From: an uncultured Bacilli bacterium
GTDB taxonomy: Bacteria; Bacillota_I; Bacilli_A; RF39; UBA660
Assembly: GCA_934085825.1 (NCBI GenBank)
Contig: CAKOHR010000004.1
Span: 1-64,000 of the forward strand
Reading direction: 5' to 3'
DNA: 64,000 nucleotides
The notes beneath the pieces are model-generated. The model was given only the letters and a program-made list of their open reading frames with translations. It had not been told where the DNA came from and ran no database searches. Both the position numbers and the translations under genes were made by a program. Of this stretch, positions 8,293-15,492 are shown in pieces (the first letter of the stretch is position 1; each line of letters starts with the position of its first letter).

Positions 8293-8784
8293 TTATTTGT
8301 CATTAACTACATTTTCTATTCGATACTTATGGTTAAAATGATTAATATATTTAACTAAATCACTATATTTAATGGATATTGTTTTTGTATTTGTAAGAGG
8401 ATGCATAAGTAGCACTTTATCTATTAAAAATTCATCTATAATAATTAAAACTTTATTATCAGTATCATTTACTATTCCTAATGGTGTAACACTTCCTGGT
8501 GTGACACCTAATACATTTTCTAGATCTGTACTTGAGGCAAAATAAAGATTATTAACTTTTAAAAGCTTTTTAATATTTTTAATATTAGCTTTTTTATCAT
8601 CAGGGATCAATATTAAATAATAATTTTTACCATCTTTTAAAAATAGATTTTTAACCCCTTCACCTTTTATTAATTTTTTTATAAATTCGGCTTCTTCACT
8701 AGTCATAGCTACCTTATGTTCTACCATTTCATAATTAATATCTAACTTCTTTAATATTTCATAAATATTTATTTTTTCAATCAT
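8293..8784 (-). CDS. YbaK/ProX-type aminoacyl-tRNA deacylase
   Basis: A 163-residue stand-alone editing-domain protein. Members hydrolyse mischarged tRNAs, typically Ala-tRNA(Pro) for ProX/PrdX. The diagnostic GVTPGSVTPLGIVND segment (about residues 94-108) and the lysine in FLKDGKNYYL are present, and the downstream HPLTNTKTISI fits the family. The substrate class cannot be settled from sequence; the PrdX type is most likely. It overlaps the upstream small membrane gene by 4 bp. Confidence 0.85.
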   Translation of the reverse strand: MIEKINIYEILKKLDINYEMVEHKVAMTSEEAEFIKKLIKGEGVKNLFLKDGKNYYLILIPDDKKANIKNIKKLLKVNNLYFASSTDLENVLGVTPGSVTPLGIVNDTDNKVLIIIDEFLIDKVLLMHPLTNTKTISIKYSDLVKYINHFNHKYRIENVVNDK

Positions 8785-9263
8785 TTACATTTTTCCTCCA
8801 TTATAAGTGGTATATTTATCAAATCTACTTTATTATCAAAAGTTATTACTTTTACTTCAAAATATAAAGTATCTTTTTTATATTTTTCACAAATGCTTTT
8901 AGAATAAGTGCCATTAAATGATAATCCAGTTAAGAATTTATCAAGTAAAACCGCCTTATTCTCTTTGTATTCATATGTACTTATTTCATTAATTGTATTA
9001 GTAACTTTTTCAAATAACGTTGCTGATATTTCTTTATACTTAGAAATATCAAAATTATCACAATATGTAATATTTTTTACCATATAACCTTTTTTATCTT
9101 TGTCGTATGTAATATTACCATAAATTGAGTATTTATTACATAAAGACGTCTTATTGGTATTTATATTTTTATTAGCTTGGATAAAAAAACTTAATAATAT
9201 AATAATTAATAATATAGTGATTAGTACTATAATTACTGCTTTTTTAATTTTCTTTTTTTTCAT
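8781..9263 (-). CDS. Small membrane-anchored protein of unknown function
   Basis: A 160-residue protein with a lysine-rich N terminus followed by a very hydrophobic helix (about residues 9-29), then a roughly 130-residue outer domain with four cysteines (CNKYSIYG, TYCDN, SICEKY and the last-but-one residue). The even number suggests disulfides. No family is recognised. It overlaps the deacylase start by 4 bp, so the two are co-translated. Confidence 0.7.
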   Translation of the reverse strand: MKKKKIKKAVIIVLITILLIIILLSFFIQANKNINTNKTSLCNKYSIYGNITYDKDKKGYMVKNITYCDNFDISKYKEISATLFEKVTNTINEISTYEYKENKAVLLDKFLTGLSFNGTYSKSICEKYKKDTLYFEVKVITFDNKVDLINIPLIMEEKCK

Positions 9264-9371
9264 TTTTGTCGTGATCCTTTCGATATAAATTAATTATATC
9301 ATATCATTATAAAAACTACCACAATGGCAACTGTTTTTGTTTACTTTTTAGTATTTTGTTAATACTAAAAA

Positions 9372-10025
9372 ATGGTGATGACGTTGATAAAGGCAAAAAA
9401 GTTATTTTATCACTTAGTACTTTTATTTATACTTGGCGGTTTATTTGGATTTTTATTTGAAACATTATGTTATTTATTTAAAAACGGAAAATTAATTAAT
9501 AAACAGGGTCTTTGGCTAACTTTTTTAAAACCTATTTATGGTTTTGGAATTGTATTAATTAGTGCTATGCTTTATAAGCTAAGAGGAAAACATCCTGTTT
9601 GGATATTTTTATCAGGACTTTTAATAGGGACTTTATTTGAATATCTTGCTTCATTATTTCAGGATTATGTATTTCATACTAGTACATGGAACTACTCAAA
9701 TATGAAAAATAATTTAAATGGAAGAATTAATGTTCCCTATTCTATTATCTGGGGTGCTATTACTTATTTATGGATTCAATATGGATTAGGTATATATCTA
9801 AAATTTTATAATAAAATTTTGAGTTACGGGTTTGTTCGTAAAATAATAATTGCTATAGCATTGCTATTAATGGTTGATTTAATATTAACTAGTGTTGTTA
9901 CAAAAAGATATTCTGAACGAAAAAGAGGTATCGAAGCAACTTCTCAATTAGATACTTACATCGATAAATACTTCAATAATGCTGTTTTTGAGAAGAAATT
10001 TCCAAATTTAAGGGTAAAAACATAA
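9372..10025 (+). CDS. Six-helix membrane protein of the putative ABC-transporter type IV (CmpB) family
   Basis: A 217-residue integral membrane protein. The GFLFETLCYLF segment, then KNGKLINKQGLW, PIYGFG and TSTWNYS followed by LNGRINVPYSIIWG match the small PF06541-type family named putative ABC-transporter permease, common in Bacillota and without proven function. Four or five helices are visible, ending in a charged C-terminal tail. ATG at 9372 has no ribosome site. A TTG at 9384 preceded by GGTGATG is an equally plausible start. Confidence 0.75.
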   Translation: MVMTLIKAKKLFYHLVLLFILGGLFGFLFETLCYLFKNGKLINKQGLWLTFLKPIYGFGIVLISAMLYKLRGKHPVWIFLSGLLIGTLFEYLASLFQDYVFHTSTWNYSNMKNNLNGRINVPYSIIWGAITYLWIQYGLGIYLKFYNKILSYGFVRKIIIAIALLLMVDLILTSVVTKRYSERKRGIEATSQLDTYIDKYFNNAVFEKKFPNLRVKT

Positions 10026-10092
10026 GTAATATTTGACAAAAATAAAATATATTGTTAAAATTAATAGGTAAACGAAAAAAGGAGTGAGAAAA

Positions 10093-10263
10093 ATGGCTAC
10101 AAAAGTAACTACTAAAAAACCTTTAACTGGTAATAGAAGATCACATGCTTTAAATGCAACTAAAATGACACAAAAACCAAATTTACAAAAGAAAACAATA
10201 AATGGAGAAAAAGTAATCATTAGTGCTAGAGAAGCAAGAACTTTAAATAAAAAAGCTGCATAA
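10093..10263 (+). CDS. rpmB: Ribosomal protein L28, cysteine-less form
   Basis: A 56-residue protein: a KKPLTGNRRSHALNATK core, then KPNLQKKTINGEKVIISAR and REARTLNKK, the hallmarks of bL28. The two cysteines usually found near the N terminus (CxxTGK type) are absent (MATKVTTKKP), so this is the zinc-independent C-minus form. GGAGTG lies just upstream and a strong terminator directly downstream, as expected for a single-gene ribosomal protein unit. Confidence 0.93.
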   Translation: MATKVTTKKPLTGNRRSHALNATKMTQKPNLQKKTINGEKVIISAREARTLNKKAA

Positions 10264-10287
10264 TTTAAATATTATGTAGTTTTTTTG
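10256..10287 (+). terminator. Terminator of rpmB
   Basis: CTGCATAAT (10256-10264) pairs with ATTATGTAG (10271-10279) with one G-T pair and is followed by TTTTTTT. The stem includes the rpmB stop codon. Confidence 0.88.
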
Positions 10288-10319
10288 TATAGTTATATTT
10301 TTAATGCATATACTATTAT

Positions 10320-10388
10320 TAGCAAGGATGATGTAAATCTTTGCTAGTATAAATAAAGACGGGATTATTTTTCTCCCGTCATTTTTTA
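10320..10388 (+). ncRNA. Candidate small RNA of about 70 nt
   Basis: A possible promoter, TTGTAT (10285-10290), 18 bp, TATACT (10309-10314), is followed by the hairpin AGCAAGGA...TCTTTGCT and then a second, terminator hairpin. No open frame is present. No known RNA family is recognised. Confidence 0.4.
10358..10387 (+). terminator. Terminator of the candidate small RNA
   Basis: GACGGGA (10358-10364) pairs with TCCCGTC (10374-10380) and is followed by ATTTTTT. It is too far from rpmB, which has its own terminator, to be its primary stop. Confidence 0.75.
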
Positions 10389-10399
10389 TATTTTATAAT

Positions 10400-10804
10400 C
10401 TAGTAACTATATTCTTTTAAACCTCTCATATAAAATGATTTTTCTTCATCTAAAATAATGAATGGAACAATATTATTCTTTAAACATTATCATTCTACCT
10501 GTTCTACCGTTTCCATCACTTAGTGGATGTATTCTTTCAAATCTAACATGAAAACAAATAATATCTTTTAATGTTACCACTTGTAATTTTTTACTTCAAT
10601 TAAATCATCAAGTTTTATTAGATCTTCACTTTTGGGAATAAAACTTTGGGTATCAAATATTGCTTCAATTTGGTCTTCAGAAAGTCTACTTTCTTCAATT
10701 TTATTTGAATTATAAGCAAAAGAAACTTGGGAAAAACGAAAAATATTTTCTTTAAATTTACATTTTTTTGACGAATTAATTTTTTTTATTCTAATGGCAT
10801 CCAT
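10400..10804 (-). pseudogene. Degraded Fic-domain protein
   Basis: The minus strand first encodes a Fic N terminus in one frame (10574-10804; FAYNSNKIEESRLSEDQIEAI), ending at a premature stop after EVKNYKW. About 100 codons are then missing. The catalytic region reappears in another frame (FHVRFERIHPLSDGNGRTGR), followed by a further shift before NNIVPFIILDEEKSFYMRG. The core HPxxDGNGRxGR is readable but split from the rest, so AMP-transferase activity is lost. Confidence 0.85.
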
Positions 10805-10924
10805 TAAATCACTTATCTTTAATAGATTTTATCAAAGTTTAAGTCCAAAGTAAATAAAGGTAAAGGCATTTCTAAATATATTTATAGGTATAATTTATTA
10901 ATTACAGTTTTTTTATATTTTACC

Positions 10925-12013
10925 CTATTTTTGTCTATTGCTAATACTTAGAATAATACCGATACTTATCATACTCACAAGAAGGCTGGATCCACCATAA
11001 GAGAAAAATGGAAGTGTTACCCCAGTGACTGGAATAAGACCAATAACTACACAAATATTTAAGAGTGCTTGGATAATAATACCAAACCCTAAACCAAATG
11101 ATAAGTATTTATAAAATAAATTATCGCAGTTTAAAGATATTTTTACAATTTTATAAAAGATAAAAGCAAAAAAAGATGTTACAATGAGAATACCTAAAAA
11201 TCCAAATTCTTCCGAAATTATAGAAAAGATAAAATCCGTTTGGGGTTCTGGTAAATAAAATTGTTTCTGACGACTTTTTAAAAAACCTTGACCTAGTAAA
11301 CCTCCAGGACCAATTGCATATAAACTTTGAATAATTTGATATCCACTACCTAGAGGATCAACCCATGGGTTTAAAAACGATACTATACGAAGCATTCGAT
11401 ATGGAGCTACAACAATAAGTCCAACTATTCCTAATAATCCCAATAATCCTATTTTAACAAAAAATGATATTTTTACACCTGAAATAAATAGAATAGATAC
11501 TAATGTAATAACAATTACCATAGCTGTACCAAAATCCGGTTCTAGCATAATTAAAATAAAGAATGTGCCTATTACCAATAAAATGGGAAATACGCCCTTT
11601 TTTATATCACCTATTATTCTATTATTATTTGCAAGATATTTAGAGACATAAATTATTAGACCAATTTTGGCAAATTCACTAGGCTGAATACCAAAACCAC
11701 CTATACCAAACCAACTTCTACTTCCATTCCTTATTTTACCTAGGCCTGGAATTAATACCAGTACAAGTAATAAAAAACATATAAGAAGAATTAAATTTGC
11801 TTTTTCATAATATATTCGAGGATTGATTTTTCTTAGTATAAAAACAAGTAATAAAGACATTATGAAAAAAGCACTTTGAGCTTTAACAAATTTAAATGGA
11901 TCATTAAATTTATATTCTGCCCAGATAGAACTCGCAGAGTAAATCATTATTATACCAAATATGGCTGTTATTATGACAATTATTAGTAACCATTTATCGT
12001 CTTTTTTTGGCAT
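10925..12013 (-). CDS. ftsW: Peptidoglycan glycosyltransferase of the FtsW/RodA/SpoVE (SEDS) family
   Basis: Polymerises lipid II at the membrane. A 362-residue multi-span protein with FGIQPSEFAKIGLIIY (about 130), a large outer loop (PYRMLRIVSFLNPWVDPLGSGYQ), the conserved PEPQTDFIFSIISEEFGF (about 255-272) and the C-terminal GVTLPFFSYGGSSLL. These are SEDS hallmarks. It could be FtsW, RodA or SpoVE. FtsW is preferred because mraY, a class B PBP and ftsAZ are in the same window. It is monocistronic, with the dxs-like terminator upstream. Confidence 0.88.
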   Translation of the reverse strand: MPKKDDKWLLIIVIITAIFGIIMIYSASSIWAEYKFNDPFKFVKAQSAFFIMSLLLVFILRKINPRIYYEKANLILLICFLLLVLVLIPGLGKIRNGSRSWFGIGGFGIQPSEFAKIGLIIYVSKYLANNNRIIGDIKKGVFPILLVIGTFFILIMLEPDFGTAMVIVITLVSILFISGVKISFFVKIGLLGLLGIVGLIVVAPYRMLRIVSFLNPWVDPLGSGYQIIQSLYAIGPGGLLGQGFLKSRQKQFYLPEPQTDFIFSIISEEFGFLGILIVTSFFAFIFYKIVKISLNCDNLFYKYLSFGLGFGIIIQALLNICVVIGLIPVTGVTLPFFSYGGSSLLVSMISIGIILSISNRQK

Positions 12014-12036
12014 GTTTATCCCTCATATAATTATAT

Positions 12037-12074
12037 TAAAAAAAGAGTTTTCTATTACAGGTTATGGAAAACTC
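12037..12074 (-). terminator. Terminator of the dxs-like gene
   Basis: On the minus strand GAGTTTTCC pairs with AGAAAACTC and is followed by a run of T, between the dxs-like gene and ftsW. Confidence 0.85.
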
Positions 12075-12102
12075 TGGTAATCCTGGTTTTGTAATTCTCG
12101 GA

Positions 12103-13866
12103 TTAATTTTCAATACTTTTTATATAATCAAGAATGGATTCTGTATCCATTTTTTCTTCAACTAACAATTCTTCTGGATTATATCTATCATAAAATTTCT
12201 TTTTCAAGCCATAATTTTTTACTTTTATATTAGAATCACCATAGAAAGAAGCAATTTTTTGACCAAATCCGCCATCTAATATTCCGTCTTCTAAAGTTAT
12301 TATAAGATTGTGTTCTTTCTTCAGAGTTTCTAATAGTTCTTTATCTATACCGGTTGCAAACCTTGGATTTATTAAAGTTGGACTAAATCCAAATTTATTT
12401 TTGATTTCTTTTGCTAAATTTTCGCCTTTTTGATAAAAATCCCCTAGAGCAAGAATAGCAATTTTTTCGCCCGACTCTTCTACTTTATATTTATTAATAT
12501 CATCATAATTTTTATCTCCTTTTCTATAATCAACTTTGTTTCCAGGAAGAAGAATCATTACTGGATGATCTTTTTGGATTATTGACCAATCAAGCATATT
12601 TAATAATTCATCTTTAGATGTTGGACATAACATTACTAGATTAGGAATATTTGAAAATGCAGAAATGCCAAATATTCCTAGATGAGTAACATCTGTTAAA
12701 CCATCAAAATTAGCATAATTTAGTAGAATTGTTACTGGACTATTGTTAATGCAAACATCATGTGATATTTGATCGTATGTTCTTTGCATAAATGTTGTGT
12801 TAGTAATTACAAGTGGTTTTGCTCCTTCTTTGGCAATTCCTGCTGCCATAGCAACTGCTTGTTCTTCTGCAATTCCTACATCAACGAATTGGTTTCCCAA
12901 CGTTTTTCTATCACTTTCATTAAGAGCAAAGCTACCTGGCATATTTGGTGTTATTACAACAAAATCTTTGTCTTCTTTAGCCCTATTTAGAATATATTCT
13001 TTGGCAATTTTTGTATAATTTTCGCCTTTACTAAAACTGATTTTGGGTAATCCAGTATCTTTATCAAATGGTAAAGTCCAATGCCATTTTTCCTTGTTTT
13101 CTTCTGCTAACTTGTAGCCTTTGCCTTTTATAGTCTTTATATGAACCACTATTGGATGATCAATGTCTTTTACTTTTTTAAATAAGTTGATCATTCTTTC
13201 AATATCATTACCATTTTCTTCGTATATATAATCAAGTCCAATTGCTTTAAACATATTATTGGAACTTCTACCTTTAGTTTCTCTTAATTCTTTTAGGTTT
13301 TTATAGATTCCTCCATGGGTTTCAGATATTGATTGATCATTATCATTTACTATTATTATTAAATTGGAATTTATTTCGGATCCAGCAACATTTAAGCCTT
13401 CCAAAGCTTCTCCACCAGATAATGAGCCATCACCTATAAGGGCAATAATATTTTCTTTTTTGCCTTGCAAATCTCTTGCTTTAGCTAATCCAGTAGCTAA
13501 TGATATTGATGTTGATGTATGACCAACATTAAAAAAATCATGTTCACTTTCATCTGGATTTGTATAGCCAGAATCTTCTTTAAAATGTTCATCGTCAATA
13601 TATCCATTTTTTCTTCCTGTTAGCATTTTGTGAGGATAGCTTTGATGGGAAACATCAAATATAAATTTATCTTTCGGTGAATCAAAAACATAATGCATTG
13701 CTATCTGTGTTTCAACTATGCCAAAATTAGGTCCAAAATGGCCACCAATCTTAGTTAATCTGTTAAATAAGGCTTCTCTTATATCTTCAGCTAACCCTTT
13801 TAATTCTTCAATATTTAGTTTTTTGACATCTTCAGGGCCATTAATTTTTTTCAATATACTATACAT
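12103..13866 (-). CDS. 1-deoxy-D-xylulose-5-phosphate synthase-like transketolase
   Basis: A thiamine-diphosphate enzyme of the Dxs family; true Dxs joins pyruvate and glyceraldehyde-3-phosphate to start MEP isoprenoid, thiamine and pyridoxal synthesis. 587 residues, slightly short. Present: GGHFGPNFGIVE, the substrate histidine in DVSHQSYPHKMLTGR, VGHTSTSIS, the GDGSLSGG...NDN cofactor motif and the catalytic Glu in GIAEEQAV. Different from canonical enzymes: the GADGxTHxG loop reads FDGLTDVTHLG and the RYPRG region reads ILLPGNK, so the phosphate-substrate pocket is altered. It may be a paralogue with another acceptor. GGAGG precedes ATG 13866. It is divergent from merR and apparently controlled by it. 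Confidence 0.75.
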   Translation of the reverse strand: MYSILKKINGPEDVKKLNIEELKGLAEDIREALFNRLTKIGGHFGPNFGIVETQIAMHYVFDSPKDKFIFDVSHQSYPHKMLTGRKNGYIDDEHFKEDSGYTNPDESEHDFFNVGHTSTSISLATGLAKARDLQGKKENIIALIGDGSLSGGEALEGLNVAGSEINSNLIIIVNDNDQSISETHGGIYKNLKELRETKGRSSNNMFKAIGLDYIYEENGNDIERMINLFKKVKDIDHPIVVHIKTIKGKGYKLAEENKEKWHWTLPFDKDTGLPKISFSKGENYTKIAKEYILNRAKEDKDFVVITPNMPGSFALNESDRKTLGNQFVDVGIAEEQAVAMAAGIAKEGAKPLVITNTTFMQRTYDQISHDVCINNSPVTILLNYANFDGLTDVTHLGIFGISAFSNIPNLVMLCPTSKDELLNMLDWSIIQKDHPVMILLPGNKVDYRKGDKNYDDINKYKVEESGEKIAILALGDFYQKGENLAKEIKNKFGFSPTLINPRFATGIDKELLETLKKEHNLIITLEDGILDGGFGQKIASFYGDSNIKVKNYGLKKKFYDRYNPEELLVEEKMDTESILDYIKSIEN

Positions 13867-13885
13867 TATTTTCCTCCATATTTTA

Positions 13886-13914
13886 TTGACTAATAAATAT
13901 ATTAGTTCTATAAT
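13886..13914 (+). promoter_or_regulatory. merR promoter
   Basis: TTGACT (13886-13891), a 17-bp spacer and TATAAT (13909-13914): a near-consensus sigma-A promoter reading into merR. The MerR palindrome (13926-13941) falls just downstream of the start site, allowing autoregulation. Confidence 0.85.
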
Positions 13915-13915
13915 T

Positions 13916-13946
13916 ATTTTACAATCTAAACCTTGGTTTAGGTCAA
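13916..13946 (-). promoter_or_regulatory. MerR-type promoter of the dxs-like gene, 19-bp spacer
   Basis: On the minus strand TTGACC (13941-13946) and TAAAAT (13916-13921) are separated by 19 bp. The spacer holds the palindrome CTAAACCTTGGTTTAG (13926-13941, 7-bp arms around TT). An over-long spacer centred on an inverted repeat is the hallmark of promoters activated by MerR-family DNA distortion. Confidence 0.85.
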
Positions 13947-13971
13947 GAACTATTTAATAAAAGGAGGAAAA

Positions 13972-14406
13972 ATGCAAATTGGAGAAACAGCAAAATTAAC
14001 AGGTTTATCAATATCAACATTAAGATACTATGATAAACATGGATTATTTCCTAATTTAAGTAGATCATCATCAGGAGTCAGAACTTTTTCAAAATCAGAT
14101 TTGGAAACATTAAAAATGATTGATTGCTTGAAGACTTCAGGAATGAAAATATCAGAAATAAAACAATTTATAGAATGGTGTTCTTTAGGTGATAAAACAA
14201 TTGAAAATAGACTTAATATGTTTTATGAACAAGAAAAAAACATCAATGCACAGATTGATGCTTTAAATAAGTCACTTAAATTAATTAAATTTAAACAATG
14301 GTACTATGAAACTGCAAAAAAAGATGGAACTGTAGAAAAAGTAAAAAATATGTCTTTAAATGATATGCCTGAGAAAATACTTAAATTATATAAAGAGACT
14401 CACTAG
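13972..14406 (+). CDS. MerR family transcriptional regulator
   Basis: A 144-residue protein. The N-terminal winged helix-turn-helix (MQIGETAKLTGLSISTLRYY, about residues 1-70) is followed by a coiled-coil dimerisation helix (about 80-115) and a short C-terminal tail without a metal-binding cysteine pair. It therefore probably senses a small molecule or acts as a structural switch. A strong AAGGAGG precedes the ATG. It is divergent from the dxs-like gene, whose promoter carries the expected MerR architecture. Confidence 0.92.
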   Translation: MQIGETAKLTGLSISTLRYYDKHGLFPNLSRSSSGVRTFSKSDLETLKMIDCLKTSGMKISEIKQFIEWCSLGDKTIENRLNMFYEQEKNINAQIDALNKSLKLIKFKQWYYETAKKDGTVEKVKNMSLNDMPEKILKLYKETH

Positions 14407-14420
14407 TTGAGATTTTTTTT
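14397..14420 (+). terminator. Weak terminator after merR
   Basis: A 4-bp stem CTCA/TGAG around the merR stop codon is followed by eight T. The stem is short, so efficiency is uncertain. Confidence 0.45.
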
Positions 14421-15420
14421 ATAACCATACACCATATGTAATCGCTGCCATAGCAAGAATGAATCCTGCAACCCAAAATAATTTGATAATGTCAGTTTCT
14501 CTCCATCCAAGTTCTTCAAAATGATGATGAAGCGGAGCTTTTAAAAATATTTTTTTATTGAAATATCTAATTGATATTATTTGAATTAAACTAGAAAGCG
14601 TTTCAATTACAAATACTCCACCAATAATTGCAAGTGATATTTCATGTCTTGAAACTATAGCAACTGAAGCAAGGGCTCCACCTAAAGCAAGTGAACCTAA
14701 ATCTCCCATAAAAATACGCGCTGGATGAGTGTTAAATACTAAAAAGCCAATTAGAGCTCCAACTAGTAAAAAGCAGAATATTGCTATTTCTTGATAGCCT
14801 TCTAACCAGCCAGCATTCCAACTTATAACTCCATAAGCAAAGAAAGCTATTGCTGATAAACCACCTGCTAAACCATCTAATCCATCTGTAATATTTACAG
14901 CATTTGTTGTTCCTACTAATAAAAATAAAATAAATAAACCAAAGGTCCATCCTAAATTAGCATAAACGTTTAAAAAACTTATACTAAGTACTGGTTCTCC
15001 TCCGCCCTTCATAAAGAAATAAAAGAATACTAGAGCTATACACATTTGGATAAGAAATTTTGTAACTAAACTTATTCCATTATTATTATGGTATTTTACT
15101 TTTAGAAAATCATCTAAAAAGCCTAAAAATCCATATGCTAAAAAGACAAATATTACTATGATTAAATTGTAACTTATAGAAATACTTCCCTTTAAGTAAA
15201 GAAGAATTAGTGACACAATAACGGGAATGATAAATATTAATCCCCCCATTGTTGGGGTTCCTTCTTTTTTTAAATGTCTTTCATTTATTAATTTACTTAC
15301 TGATTGTCCAAAATGTAATTTTCTAAATAAGGGAACAATAAATAAACCTGTAATTAATGATAAAATGAATCCAAGCATCATTGCCATTGATGCCTTAGCT
15401 AAAATTAACATATTTTCCAC
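14419..15420 (-). CDS. mraY: Phospho-N-acetylmuramoyl-pentapeptide transferase
   Basis: Forms lipid I from UDP-MurNAc-pentapeptide and undecaprenyl phosphate. 333 residues with about ten transmembrane helices. Conserved are KKEGTPTMGG (about 52), the Asp-rich GFLDDFLKV, VNITDGLDGLAGG, GDLGSLALGG and the histidine cluster KAPLHHHFEELGW near the end. All are catalytic or Mg2+-binding in MraY. It lies directly downstream of the class B PBP gene on the same strand, as in a dispersed dcw cluster. Confidence 0.96.
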   Translation of the reverse strand: MENMLILAKASMAMMLGFILSLITGLFIVPLFRKLHFGQSVSKLINERHLKKEGTPTMGGLIFIIPVIVSLILLYLKGSISISYNLIIVIFVFLAYGFLGFLDDFLKVKYHNNNGISLVTKFLIQMCIALVFFYFFMKGGGEPVLSISFLNVYANLGWTFGLFILFLLVGTTNAVNITDGLDGLAGGLSAIAFFAYGVISWNAGWLEGYQEIAIFCFLLVGALIGFLVFNTHPARIFMGDLGSLALGGALASVAIVSRHEISLAIIGGVFVIETLSSLIQIISIRYFNKKIFLKAPLHHHFEELGWRETDIIKLFWVAGFILAMAAITYGVWL

Positions 15421-15492
15421 CTCGCAACCTTATTATACAATAATTTTTTAATATATTTGTAATTTAACTTTAAAAATTTACATCATTTGACA

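Noticed and set aside
10008..10220. 70-codon minus-strand frame over rpmB
   Set aside because: The plus strand encodes a recognisable L28 with ribosome site and terminator; the reverse frame is a shadow.
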